Below, in pieces: positions 1 through 22,140 of a DNA stretch of 64,000 bases. The translations under genes and the position numbers were made by a program. The first letter of the stretch is position 1. Each line of letters opens with the position of its first letter. The stretch is from Euglena gracilis (taxonomy: Eukaryota > Euglenida > Euglenophyceae > Euglenales), in contig CP154954.1 in the NCBI GenBank assembly GCA_039621445.1, positions 56,690,433 through 56,754,432 of the forward strand. Direction: 5' to 3'. The notes under the pieces are model-generated. The model ran no database searches. It was not told the origin of the DNA and saw nothing but the letters and a program-made list of their open reading frames with translations.

Positions 1-1522
1 CCATTTTAAAGCCCAAAAAGGGATGATAAAAAAAAACACAAACATCCAACGTTAATGAACCTTTAAAAAACAAATGCTGGAGGCCCTCAGGCTTCCTGGC
101 ATACCCCATTTCAACATCTCGTCATTGGGAAAAGAGAGAGCACCGCTGAAGTGAAAGAGAAAGAGAAAAAAGAGAAAGCACCGCTGAAGGCCGTGGGTGG
201 AAGGCTGGGGAGGAGCCCATGTCGCGGCTGGACCCTCAGTAACGGGTTTCCGGCCCACATCTGCACCAGGAGCCGCTCCATCCGGTGGGAGTAGGGGGGC
301 ACACAATGCCATCAGGGAAGACAGTTGGGGGGGGGGGGCTTCCCCATTCTGCACAGCTCCCTAACCCCAAAGGGTTTGGACAGGTGGGATTTTGGGTGGG
401 GACTTGAAGCCAAAAAACCTGAGAAAGCATCCCACCTTAACCTGGGTTTTTGGGTCAGGAAAAGTCAGTCACCACAGAAAACCAATTTAATAATAACTTC
501 AACAGTTTGAAGAGCACAGGCCAAATCAGAATTCAAACACTATTTTCAAAAAACGCAAACACCAAACGTCGTTCGTTGTTCGGTGTTTGGTTTAAAAAGA
601 AAGTCAGACTCGCACAAAAATAATAGCGAGTGGATTCCATCGGCCTGCTCAGAAGCCGTTTACAGCATTTCAAATAGCAGCCAATCGGTCATCCACCCTG
701 TGTGATATTCCAGAAAACTTTTGGAATTGTGTGGGCAGGGAAACTTTGGTATGTCACCGCCACCTGGTCTGTTCCTGTGTTTGCAAACAAAGGCAGGAAA
801 AAAATGGCTGGATTGCTGGATTGGTGTCTCGCGAGGCAAAGAACTGTGAACCACAACTGCAACCCATTGGGTTTGCAGCTCTTCACCTGTAACCCACCAG
901 ATAAACACAGCAGGTGAAGAATCTTTGGAAACTGCACCTCCCTGTAAACCCCCAAATAATAATAACAACAACAACAACAATCACCCACCCGATTTCCACA
1001 GCCCAAATAATATCCCCCCACATTTCTTCACTGACTGCCATAGAAAAAAAAGCTTCCCAGGAGCTGGATTTTGGTAAAATTTCCTGATTTTTCCCATTGA
1101 AAATAGAAAGGAAAATCCCAAAATTGCACATTTCGGAGACAAAAATTGCACCTGCCATGGTTTCGATAGTGTTCAACGTACATTTCACAGTCAAAGTTTT
1201 ACAACAAAAAATTACGAAAAAAAATTATTCCCTCCTAATATTTTTTATTCCCCCCAATATCCCCCTCTGGGGGATGCCCCCTCTGGGGGATGACTTCGGA
1301 CGACTAAATAATGTTCCCGGGGGGTTATTCCATTCACAGTGGGTGGTATACCACCAAAATCATAATAAAAGTTGCACTTGCACAATCATTTGCCGAGGTG
1401 TTTTGTATGTGGAAGCAGCTTGAAGCTTGAAGCACCTGCTGTCACACAGCGGGGGGTTGGGGGGATGGGGATAGGGTTGGTGCTGTGGACATCCTGGGGG
1501 GGGGGGCAGGGGGGAGGCACAC
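1..1522. other. Non-coding stretch, no gene seen
   Basis: AT-rich sequence with interspersed G runs (about 330-341 and 1497-1506). Short open frames exist on both strands, but none shows a protein motif or a codon pattern that continues across plausible splice sites. If the candidate exon at 1523-1722 is real, its downstream exons should lie here on the minus strand; I searched by eye and found none I could defend. Confidence 0.5.
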
Positions 1523-1722
1523 CCAAGTCGATATCCTGTAACACGTACAACGTGCTGGCCAGCGAGACCCCGTCCGCCATCGTGACGTTGAACGCAACCG
1601 CCCGCCACTGCGGCTCACCCCGCGCCGGCACCCCACCGACGGCCGGGAAGGAAACCAGTGCAGCGACCCACAGGCAGGGCCAGAGGCGCCATGGGAGCCC
1701 GAGCGCCAGCGGAGCTGCAACC
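1523..1722 (-). CDS. Candidate exon: secreted CocE/NonD (peptidase S15-like) hydrolase, N-terminal part
   Basis: A GC-rich island in AT-rich DNA. The minus strand is open and bounded by a good acceptor (CCTCTCTCGCAG just before base 1722) and a GT donor (GTGTGCC just after 1523). It encodes a hydrophobic stretch resembling a signal peptide (LWPCLWVAALVSFPAVGG), then a segment containing FNVTMADGVSLASTLYVL. That segment resembles the N-terminal strand motif of S15/CocE alpha/beta hydrolases, in which a conserved 'DGV.LA..vY' opens the catalytic domain. Seen: open frame, hydrophobic segment, splice-like borders. Inferred: family assignment from about 18 residues. The catalytic Ser/Asp/His region is not present. 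It could also be another secreted protein. Confidence 0.3.
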
Positions 1723-4019
1723 CTGCGAGAGAGGGTGACGGGCAGCGTGGCCAGGGAGGCACACAACTCCCCCCCCCACAGTTCCACTCCAGAGTGGACC
1801 AAAGGTTGGTTCCAATCACCTGGAACCCCGCCAGGTCACCCCCCAAAAAAACTATCCTCCCCGGAAACTGTCCCCCTGGGAAACTGTCACTCAAGCTCCA
1901 TCCTCGCTGACCTATCACAATAGGGACCTGTCACCTACCCATTATAGGAGCCTGTCAACTTCGCTGACTTGACAGGTGGCAGTGCCTAATTTCTGAGGCA
2001 TATCTGCCACATCCAGTACCATCGTGTTCCACACAGGGAAATCAGCCTGAAAGGCTTCTATCCACTACTGTACAACATTTCTGCATGCAAACAGCCATTG
2101 GTTATCAGATGGTCTAATGGCCTTTTTTGATACCTCTGGCTGCATTCTGCCTGTTGCCACCCCTGTGGCTATAACCCACATTTTGCAGTGCATTTGAGCT
2201 GCTAGACTCAGTTTTTAGGTGCACTAATGTGCAAATTTCTGATTTTTTGCCAGTTTTTCCCCGTTTTGTGACTATTGCCCATGTTGGCAACCACATCCCA
2301 ATTAGACAGCTTAAGGCTATATGCCAGCAATTTTTGGACAATGAAATGCTGATAATTGCAGTTTTCAACTTGCTGAGCAATGTCGTAGACACTGTAAATT
2401 TACATTTCAAAACGTATTTTCGCTTCCTACTATAAATTCCACACGTTTTTGCACATTTTAGCATGTTTTTTGTTGCTGTGGTGTTATTAGACACCAAAAA
2501 TACGTGCAGTATGTGCAAACTGGAAATATGCAGTCAATAGGACAGCCTCAACAAGCACAATGTGCAATTAGCAAAGATGCAATTTTATATTTGAACTACA
2601 CCGATAATGGTGCTCATTTCACTGAAAAACTGCAGTTCTTGATGCAGAATGTGTTTCACTGCCCTTAATCCTGACAGGGATGTGCCAAAACGCGGACAAA
2701 AGTCCGTTTTCTGCATTGACATAGCCACAAACGTTGAGATTTTCTTGATTTTTGTGAATCAGTTTCCATCTCATCAAAGAATATCATTCCCGCTTTCTTT
2801 TTTGTGTTCGATACGCAGTTCCCGAAACTGACCCCAAAGCCGATATAAGTCGGAAGACCGAATGGTCATCTTCATCCACACCAAATGTTGTCATTCTGCA
2901 AGGTTGATATGTCCCACATTTGAGATATGGTGAATTCCGGTTTTCAGTGACCCATATTTGGGAATTTGTGTGCGGATCACCCGCAATTTTTCCTACGGCG
3001 ACTTATCCGCTTTGTATTTTCGAATATTTTGCTGATTTTTATCAGTAATTTGTCTCGAATCGTTCGCAAAAGCTGTTTCAGATGACAATGTGATTGATGT
3101 CTGACCTTGTTGTGCAGCTTCTATCCAATTCATGGCCATATAGGTGGTTTTCAATTGCGGTTGAACCCTACATTTGGTAAATATGATGCGTGTGTTGATG
3201 TGTTACCGACGGTTTTTCACTCAATGATGCAATATGCGAAAAGCTTTTATTTCATGTGCAATATGCGAACATAGTCATCCATAAAATGGTGTGAGGGTAC
3301 CTCAATACGTTTCAGATGCGTAACGCATTGCAGTGTACACTGCCTTGCCCAACGTTGCTTTGCTCTTTTTGAACCCAATACGGGATAGCGCTAATGCGGC
3401 TAATTCTTCATTGACTTATCATGGTGCAATTCGCAAAATGTGTATTCTTTTAGTGATTTCCAACCCCCAGTTTCAAATTCCTGAATTCAAAATCGCTATT
3501 TGGCGAAATAACCCGTGTTGCACCATCATCGTGTGACTGATAAATGAGCCAATGGCCAAGAAACCATGTGTGTGTGACGTTTCTCTGTGTCCCCCAGGAG
3601 CATTTTTCAGGAGTGGTCACTTCCCACAGCATGCATGATAACATGCACTTTGTTTTGTGCAACACCGTTTTCGGTGGAATGAACAGTCCCAAAGCGACAG
3701 CGAAGATCGAATTCAAATCAGTGTTTTGCTCGTTTTCTCATCTTTGAAACCTGTGATGGGTTTCAAATCACCTAACCCGTGTTTTGGCACTTTGCTGCGA
3801 TGATCGTGTAGCTGCATAAGCACCGAATCCACAAAGTGGTGGCATACCGATACGGTTACCAAGGATCGGAAGCCAATCGGCGTGATTCACACACGCTTTG
3901 CAGCTGAATTTTTCCGCTTGTTTCAATGCCCAATGTTTGTTTGTTTTTTAATTTGGCACGCATGTACATTGCAATGATTGCTGCATTCCACTAGTTTTCA
4001 ACCGAAACACCACTAAACG
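1723..4019. other. AT-rich stretch without recognisable gene
   Basis: About 2.3 kb of AT-rich, fairly complex sequence. The longest open frame is a 134-residue minus-strand ORF (2114-2518) rich in Lys, Ser and Asn. It has no motif I recognise and is probably chance. No tandem repeat, RNA gene or transposon end was seen. Confidence 0.5.
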
Positions 4020-4345
4020 CCCCCCCCCCCCACCCATAAGAAACCCGTTTCTTATAGGTGGGTTTCCAAAAAATGGCCCGAGGGGTTTCTTATAGGTGGG
4101 GGTTTCTTATAGGTGGGTTTCAATGTCAGAAAAAGTTTTGAGCCGACAAAAAGCCAAAAGTGGCCAAAAACGGTCAAAAATTTCCTTCGGTGCCAAGGAA
4201 AAAAGGGGTGGTTTGGGTTCAAAGCTCCCCAGGGGTTCTTATAGGTGGGGGTTTCTTATAGGTCGGCGTCGGTCCGAAAATGCCCAAAGGGTTTCTTATA
4301 GGTGGGGGTTTCTTATAGAGGGGGGTTTCTTATAGGTGGGGGGGG
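4020..4345. repeat. Minisatellite with unit GGTTTCTTATAGGTGGGG
   Basis: The word GGTTTCTTATAGGTGGG recurs near 4038-4063, 4084-4120, 4227-4262 and 4287-4342, partly as direct tandem copies and partly split by 50-100 bp of A/G-rich filler. The block starts with a C run (4021-4031) and ends with a G run (4338-4349). No coding function is evident. Confidence 0.8.
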
Positions 4346-6700
4346 GGGTTACTGCACTGGAACTCACGCGGTTCACCCCTCGTCCGCTGATTTCGGTAAA
4401 GGCACAAATGCCATCCCCCCCCCCGCTAATTTGGTTCCTATCCCAGTGCGATCAGCATAGAACACAGAGTTCCAATGGAACAACAAACATTATGTGAGGA
4501 AATCGCTGGCATATCCAATGGAGCAGACACAAACGTTCCGCAACCATTCCGGGTATGTCCCTCCACAAAATTTACAGTTTTTTTACAACTGTAAACTGTT
4601 GTATTACAGGGTAATACAACAGTTGTACGGTTGTACTGTGTATTACAGCGTAATATGCCGTGGTAATAGCAATAGCACATCTGTTGATGCGGTCCCCGAT
4701 GTGATGGATGCATCGCAGGAAGCACCAACGGCGCAATACTCTGTGTTCAGCGCTGAATTGTTGAATCTTGCGCAAATCAGCATGCGGAAGACCCTGCGCA
4801 ACAGCGCACAATCAAGATTAGGTGAATATGCCAAAACATACAAAAGTTTTTCCTGCATGCCAAATGCGCAAACGCACATTTTTTTTTGTTCGTGCGTACC
4901 CCCCCCCCAGCTCGGGCCTAATAATTCCTCCCCTCAGGCCGAATGGCCGACCATATCAACCACAGGCACATTTGCCGAAGATATTCCCTCTGTTGGGCTG
5001 TAGCCCACGTCTAAGGTCTTTTGACCAGCCCCCCACTCCTCTCCTCTTCCCCCCCCAGGCAAAATCGCTGTCGCCGGCAGTTGGTTTTGTAAATAAGCTT
5101 TCCTCCCTGGTCAGGTATGACTGGCCAGGTGCCCCTCCTTCCACACCCCACCTCTGCAATATTATCCAATTATGGAATGAGACCCCCCCATGCTTGCCAT
5201 GGGCACACCCCAAACTGGGTGGATGGGAATTTCTGGGATTGAAACCTTCCAGCCCCACTTTCCAGGCAGGCTCTTCCACTTCCACCCCTTTACAGCAATA
5301 AGTAGGTAACCACGTAAGCGGATAAACTCTTTTGCACGTTTTTGGGTTTTTGGTTTCACTTCTCTTCTTTCTTCCCTTTTTACCATTTTACCGTTTGGCA
5401 GACACGAGGTCACCAGCGAGCACTAGGATACATCCCACATCAGGGCTCTGTCTGAATCCCGAATGGACCCTGGGAGGGGGATGTGCACCAGGCACAATCC
5501 CAGTTCTGTGGTTATCCATAGAACAACTCAACCATAATCTAAATTCTGTATATAGTCACAGAAGTAGGATTCTGGCAGAGCTTGGGGAAATTGGTGATCA
5601 CGGTGACACGTGATCACGTGATCACTCCTTTCTGCAGGTGGTATTTTATTCATGTCATCAACGGGGGGGGGGTATGTGCATCTGTGTTGTGAAGTTAATC
5701 AAAGCATTTTGGAAGATGCAAAATGACTTCGATCAGAGTGTTGCAATTTGGGTAAGCAACACCAGACCTAATGAAGTGCACGGCCCAAGTGTAATAGGCT
5801 GTGAAAAGGTCAGCTCGTTGGTAGTACCAGATCATCTGCCAGGAGTAGGTTTGATGATGTGGAAAGAAGAGATGATTGAGTAACAGATAAAATACGCCAA
5901 ACCAAACTTTGGGAACTTCATAATTTGCCGGCTAAAAATTTGCTTCACCCTGGACTTGTGAAAAAGGCTAAAAGGTTCCTTTGATTTCAGAGTCTTGTCG
6001 TCGAAGGAAGCGAGTTTTTGCTGTCACACTGCTGACAACATGCCTTCAGACCCTTTGTCCACCTCATCATGACCAGATGGTGTCCAAACGGTGTAACCAC
6101 TCAAACAGACGCCTCCAAAACAGCCCCATGATGCCCAGAAACCCCTGGACAGGATAAGCGGTTGCCCACTTCCTATTGGCGGGGTGGATGCATTCATAGT
6201 ATGAGGGCAGAAATCCGTGTGCTGGCCGTTCTCCCCCACGCAACTGCAGGCATTTGCGTTGGCCACCACGTCAGGTGCCTAACCGTCCACCCCTGGGGTC
6301 AGTTACGGTCTCACCAAAGGTCTCTGGTGACTGACTGGAGGCTCACTGAAAAGTGCCTATGTTGCACCTGGACGGATTACTGATTGTGGTGGTGACACTG
6401 TGTGCGGTAATGGGAACAGTTGGGCGGCGTGTTCTGGGGCATAATTGCAGAGTGTTTCGAATTGATTTGTAAATAGAGGGGGGGAAAACCTGGCACATGG
6501 CAAAAATTCTGTGAGTTTCTTCCACATTTCCATAAAATTAGTTTATGTCACTGAAATGCTGCCGTCAGCTTGTGCCGCCCTTCTGAGGATGAGGAAAAGT
6601 GCAGAAAAGCATCGGTTCATCGCATCGGCAGTTGCGGCAGTGGCCCCGGGTAAGGCGTCGCCCGGTGCCAGGCGTTTACCCATCCGGTGCAATACGGGTG
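4346..6700. other. Intergenic stretch without recognisable gene
   Basis: Moderately AT-rich DNA with scattered C and G runs (4418-4425, 4902-4910, 5661-5669). Several 80-170 codon open frames occur (for example 4494-5003 on the plus strand), but I see no domain, signal peptide or consistent splice structure. This stretch lies downstream of the malate dehydrogenase stop codon at 6701-6703 and may include its 3' UTR. Confidence 0.45.
4594..4624. repeat. Perfect 14-bp hairpin (AACTGTTGTATTAC, 3-nt loop)
   Basis: AACTGTTGTATTAC at 4594-4607 is followed by AGG and its exact reverse complement at 4611-4624. A second overlapping inverted pair (TTACAGTT / AACTGTAA) lies just upstream. It could be a small foldback or a cruciform-prone site; no function can be assigned. 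Confidence 0.7.
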
Positions 6701-16981
<10,281 letters not shown>

Positions 16982-17231
16982 CTGGACAGAACGGCATGGT
17001 GGGGAGGCAATGGGGGGGGGGGGCAAGCAGATTAAAATTGGTGATGGACTGTCTTCTTCATCAATACAAACCAGTGGAGAGGCTGAACATCCACGGTGGT
17101 TATTGCAGGTTGGGCACTGCAATAGGATTTGTCACCGGGTGATTATTCCTTTGGGAGACTCAAAAATCCATCGGTGCCACAAAGAGGCAAAGCCAAAAAA
17201 AAAGGCTGCAAGTGGCCAAAAATGGTCAGGA

Positions 17232-17690
17232 TGTGGCCAAAATTCCCAATCACTCCCATTCACGCCCAGTCGTTTCATCGGTGCTTGGCCATATCACACT
17301 AAACACAAGTATGATTGAGATATCTACAAAATGTATGCATGTTTGTGGACAGTTTTCTAAGAGAAAAAGACACACAATGCTGCAGGAATTCTCATTGTAA
17401 TTCAGTCAGGGAATCTTCTTCTTTCATGCAAAAAAAAATGAACAGATCAGAATCTGGGTCCGCACCGCAGGGGAAAAAAACAAGCATATTTTGGAAATCA
17501 CTCAGCAAATACATCCCCAGCATGATTTTGGCAATATGATGAACCAGAAAAAACATAAATGTGCATGTTGTTTTCCAAAAATGGTTCTGCATCCCTTTGT
17601 TAACAAGCATAATTGCAGAGTTGGGTCTTGGGTGAGTTATTGAATAGAACATCATCCTTGAAGAAGAAGAAAAAACAAACCAATTTACAA
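17232..17690 (-). repeat. Right arm of large inverted repeat around malate dehydrogenase exon 1
   Basis: Inverted copy of 16395-16815. It differs by short indels, including about 40 bp extra around 17505-17545 (CATCCCCAGCATGATTTTGGC). The two arms are close enough for a stable ~400-bp hairpin. Confidence 0.85.
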
Positions 17691-18180
17691 CCATCTGCGC
17701 ACATGAGGCTGATTGAGCACATTTTGTTTGAGTCTTCACCAGTGCGTTGCTTAAACATTTGTAAAAAGTTGGGATTGGGTGATGTAGGGGTCCCAGAAAC
17801 TCTCTGGAAAACCTGGGCCCCCATCTGGGTCAGGCTGAAGTGCCTTGAAAATGCAAAAATGCAAAAAAAAACTGTCAAAAAAAACTATGCAAAAAAAAAC
17901 CCAATCTTTGCAGGGGGGGGGAATTGAGGGGCCTTCGGAAAAATTGAAAAATTGAAAAAAAAAAAAAGCAAAAATTGATACACAAAAAAAAATTAAAAAA
18001 TTTCAAAAATGTGGTTCACAATGTCGAGGCGACAAAAATCAACACGCTGATTCTTTTGATGGTGCACGCACCCAATTGGTGAGTGGTACCTGTGAAAAAA
18101 AAACACAAAACAAACACAATAGCACACCTGTTGATCCATTTGAAGAATGGCTTGAACTCATTGCATCCTCCATCTTCGGT
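17691..18180. other. Intergenic, A-rich, no gene seen
   Basis: A-rich sequence with poly-A tracts (17862-17900, 17940-18000). Nothing recognisable. Upstream malate dehydrogenase exons (start codon, targeting peptide) would be expected somewhere from here rightward but were not found. Confidence 0.4.
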
Positions 18181-18303
18181 GGTGGGGAAAAAATTCTTCA
18201 AAAAAATGGTGAAAAATTGCGGAAAAATTGCGGAAATTGCGGAAAAATTGCGGAAAATTGCGGAAATTGCGGAAATTGCGGAAATTGCGGAAAAATTGCG
18301 GAT
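18181..18303. repeat. Short tandem repeat of GCGGAAATT / GCGGAAAAATT
   Basis: Alternating 9-bp GCGGAAATT and 11-13-bp GCGGAAAAATT units over about 90 bp (18217-18303), preceded by A-rich DNA. Confidence 0.85.
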
Positions 18304-18703
18304 ATCAATTTCCCCCCCCCTGTCTTTGACACCAAACTTGGGTGAGGTCAAATTTCCTCAAACAACGCCTCGGCCTTCCCTCTGTTCTTCAGAGAAACAT
18401 GACTTTAAATACATTCTTGGTGAAACGTTGATTTTTTTTTTAAAAAAAGGAACAAAAAAACACACCATACCAGATGTGGACATTAGAGCAGCAATTGAAT
18501 CCACTGGTTCAAAAAGAGTGAGGACTTCTCTTCTCCTCACCGAACAGCCTCGTTGCAAGGATTGTAATACAACACATAAACTAGTTGCAAATAAGACAAA
18601 TCCAACTGCAGCAACCGGAGGAATCAATTTGACTGCACTTAAGGCCTGGAAAAAAATAGGAGGGGAATCCTGCGGAATCACGGAGTCCAGATTTCCTCAA
18701 TGA
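18304..18703 (+). other. Open frame of unknown meaning
   Basis: The plus strand stays open to a TGA at 18701-18703 with mixed composition (for example PDVDIRAAIESTGSKRVRTS and PRCKDCNTTHK, which has a C-x2-C pair). It is preceded by repeats in the same frame, and no family is recognised. It may be a fragment of a coding exon, or chance. Confidence 0.2.
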
Positions 18704-18707
18704 CGGA

Positions 18708-18708
<1 letters not shown>

Positions 18709-18794
<86 letters not shown>

Positions 18795-18852
18795 CACACA
18801 TACCGACACACACATACAAACACACACACCACACACACACACACACACACAT
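18709..18852. repeat. (CA)n microsatellite
   Basis: About 140 bp of CA dinucleotides with a few interruptions (AAACA, ATACCGACA, ATACAAACA). Confidence 0.95.
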
Positions 18853-19514
18853 TCTCTCTTTCCTCCAGCTTTGGGTGCGTGACGAACATGATACGGGGGA
18901 GGTTGCACAATAAATGGAAAAAACCCCTAACTTTGCCAATGAAACCAACGGCACCCAACTTACACAGTTTCATTCACTTTCCAGCTCCAATACGCTGGCA
19001 TAGGAGGCTCGTGGTTTTTTTTAAAGTGGTCGTTTAAAGTTGGTTGTTTTAAAGTGTCAGGCTGAAAATCGACCAACCCAGGAGGGGTCTCGGAGTGCCC
19101 TGGACTGGGCATGCCATCACCCCCCCCCAGGGGGTTGGTACCTGCCTGGTTGTGGGCCAAAAAGTGCCCAAAATGGCCTTTGTCTGGGCTTCCGGCGCCT
19201 TCGGCGGCGGAAGTGCCTTGGCCGAGTGCCCAGGCACTTTTGGCCATACCACCCCCCCCAGGGGAGGGATTCGGGTACCTTGGAGTGGCCCAGGCAGCCA
19301 CTCCACCCCCCCTCACAGGGTGGGGTCGGCCATCATCAACCACCAATGGCAGAGTTCTCTAACAACCCATTCGTACATATATATTTGCTGCATGTAAAAT
19401 CCCACGCCAACTTCAAAAAACTCCACAGTGGTGGGACCTTTCACCACACTTCCAGAACACCACCTGGCGCTGGCAGTTGTGCACAGGAAAGGTGGGAGGT
19501 AAAAACCATGGATT

Positions 19515-19739
19515 TTGTGTGTTTTTGGTAGTTTTTTATTTCAGGGGGGGGCCATCCCGGGAATCTCACAACCCGGCGACATGTTTTGGTTGTTCAAAAA
19601 CACCAAATTTGGAAACCTTCCCCCAGATGTCAACTGTCAATGTCGGAAAATCATGAAAATTAATGAACAAAGAGATGAAAACACGTGGAGGGAGTGTAGG
19701 GTGTGTCACAAGCGGTTCAAAAACCTGGACCCCATATAA
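19515..19739 (+). other. Small Cys-rich open frame, possible zinc-binding fragment
   Basis: The last ~45 codons encode NTKFGNLPPDVNCQCRKIMK, then DENTWRECRVCHKRFKNLDP and a TAA. The C-x-C ... C-x2-C spacing could bind zinc. The first half is low-complexity and follows an AG-rich G run. No family recognised; it could be a degraded gene fragment. Confidence 0.2.
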
Positions 19740-20159
19740 AACACTGTCAGCACACACTGAACACAAAAAGGTTTAAATGTGAAATGCCTTTGATTGTCTT
19801 AGAAATTTGTGTTTTCCAAAAAAAAGGAAATACACCTTTCAAATGACACCTCACTGGTACAAGGGCACCAGTTTCGCCCTTGATCCCAGCGTCCCGGACG
19901 CACCTTTTGTATTGAACCTGACGTCCAGAACGACGGTTCTGTCGGAGATGTTGAATTGGTGAAACTTTGGGATCTTGAAGTAGCAAAATAAATATATATT
20001 GTGTATATACAACACATATACACAAATGCAAAATTCAACGGTTTACTCTAAAAAATTGCCTTGAGGAGGGGTTTCTGAAGCACCTCCAGGAAGGCAGGTC
20101 CCACAGGACGGCTGGAAAAAGCTGCCGGCTGGACTGCTGTCACTTGCCACAGATTTGCA

Positions 20160-20350
20160 CTGTATTACACCTAGCGTCCAAAATGTTTGCCCACGGCCAA
20201 CAAAAATATTTGCCCAAACCAGTCAAAATTTTCGCCCAGCGCCCACAAAAAAATTTGCCCAGAGCTGTCACAAATTTTTGCACTCCGCCACCAAAAATAT
20301 TTGCACTTGCTAAAAAAATGTTTGCCCTCCGTCATTTAATTTTTGCACAA
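20160..20350 (+). repeat. Array of ~28-bp units around AAAATATTTGCCC
   Basis: Seven or eight imperfect units with the core CAAAAATATTTGCCC (also AATGTTTGCCC, AATTTTTGCAC), separated by 10-15 bp of changing sequence, near 20178, 20205, 20232, 20258, 20280, 20305 and 20325. An oppositely oriented array of the same word lies at 20878-21016. Confidence 0.7.
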
Positions 20351-20877
20351 TGAAAAAAAAACCTTTCAAAAGCACTGGTGCTTGCAGATGAATTCTCAAC
20401 GACGAATCCAGTGCATTTGTGATGTTCAAGATTTTTCACAACTCCAGAACCAAAAATTGGTACTTGGAAATGTCCAAGAACTCCTGTCTTTAATTTTTCT
20501 CAATACCACGTGTTGGCGTTTGGAGTTTTATTGCCCATGTACAACGAATTGTATTCAAAAAACGGCTCAAAACGGCTTGAAACGAACCAATGTAACTCAT
20601 TTGTCAAAGGTTGGAATGAAATGAGACAAATTCTGAAGTCAATTGGCTTTTGCAGCATGACATGTCCATTTCAAACCATTCATTTCTGCTTTCTGAACCA
20701 TTCTGGTTGGTTTTGGGGGGTTTCAACAAAATCATTATTCAAGACGCAGCATTTTGGACGGAGACTGCATTTTAAGACACAGACCTCATGCCTGAAGTCC
20801 GGCGTAGACGCAAACCCTGTCCTGAGTCCCTGCACCTAAGACGCGGACTTAAGGGCAAAAGTGCAAAACACCCGATC

Positions 20878-21016
20878 CGTGTGCAAAAATTTTCGGAACG
20901 TAGGCAAATATTTTTGAGATAAAGTGCCAAACATTTTTGAGATAACGTGCGAACAAATTTTTGAAAAGTGCAAACATTTTTGAGATAAAGTGCAAAAATA
21001 TTGACCAAAAGTGCAA
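20878..21016 (-). repeat. Inverted counterpart array around GTGCAAAAATATT
   Basis: Five or six units of GTGC(A)AAATTTTTGAGATAAA, related on the opposite strand to the array at 20160-20350. About 530 bp without units lies between the arrays, so the pair forms a loose inverted repeat built from minisatellites. Confidence 0.65.
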
Positions 21017-21969
21017 ATAAATACGGTGTGGAGTGCGAAAGAATCGGGCGTTAGGTGTATTAAAAATATTATTGATTTATTGTTATTATCATTGGGGTTG
21101 TGCAAAAGCCGGTTGATGGAAAAGCTGGGGCCCGTTCGGACGGACTGCTCCGGATTCGGGGCTCTCGGGGCCACGTGTCAGTGGATCGCGGCAGGCAGTT
21201 TGTGTGGGCAACTCAACAGGGACTTCCCATATTTCCAGCAGTGCCGATATTCAGGGCAAATTTTTCTTCATTTTTTTTATTGTGTTTATTATGTTTATTT
21301 TTCTCACCGTTTCCCAGGCACCACCTCTGACAGCATTCAGCATTCAGCATTTTTTTCTCTTAGTGCGTCGGATCCTGCGTCATTGAACCCCTAGGGAATG
21401 GGGGTCCAAATGGGGGGGGTCCAAAAATCTTTGCATTGCGTCCAAAAATAACATAAAAGCTTGCATTTTGTCCTTTATTTTGGCTCAATTACAAAAATAA
21501 AACGTCACATTTGCCAAATGGCTGAAGGTTATTAATCGTCGGGGCAAGATGGAGCAAAATAAGACAACCGATGCAAAATGCAAATTTTTTTGATAAACTG
21601 CAAATACTTCCGTTGGAGTGGGATCATTTTTATGAAACGGACAAAAATTTTGGTGTCAAGTGCAAACACTGTTTTCTGCTCATTTATACAATATATTTTC
21701 GTGGCCAAGTTACACCTAGAGTCGCTCATTTTTGCGCTCCACCCCAAGAAGATTCTCACTTTCTCGAAATGTTGCGATTCATTGTTTTGCGACCAAAGGT
21801 TGGCACTGTTTGCTTGTCTTCAGACCAAGAACTGTGTTTTGGACCAACAATGCAGGCAGGCCTGGGGCCCCATGGCGCCTTCAGCGCCGCAGTCCCCCCC
21901 CCCAAACACAATTCTTGACATACAATTGAGGTTGCCTGGAATAACCCCCCCCCCAAATTATATACCCCC

Positions 21970-22140
21970 AAATTTAAGAAACCCCTCCAAAACGAAGCAA
22001 CCCTTGAGCCCAAACCATCCGACACCCAAATTTAAGCAAACCCCTGGGAACCAGCGAAAAATCCAAAATTAAGCAACCCCTGAAATTGAGGAAAAGGAAA
22101 GGGAAACCCAGGGAAATATGAAATTGAAGCACGCTTCCGT
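21970..22140. repeat. Dispersed repeat, copy 2 (AAATTTAAGCAACCC...)
   Basis: Related to 14270-14400, in the same orientation: AAGCAACCCTTGAGCCCAAACC, CCGACACCCAAATTTAAGCAA, then an A/G-rich tail. The preceding line (21950-21980) holds C runs. Confidence 0.65.

Noticed and set aside
2114-2518. 134-codon minus-strand frame in AT-rich DNA
   Set aside because: No domain, no splice or start context, composition like the surroundings; treated as chance.
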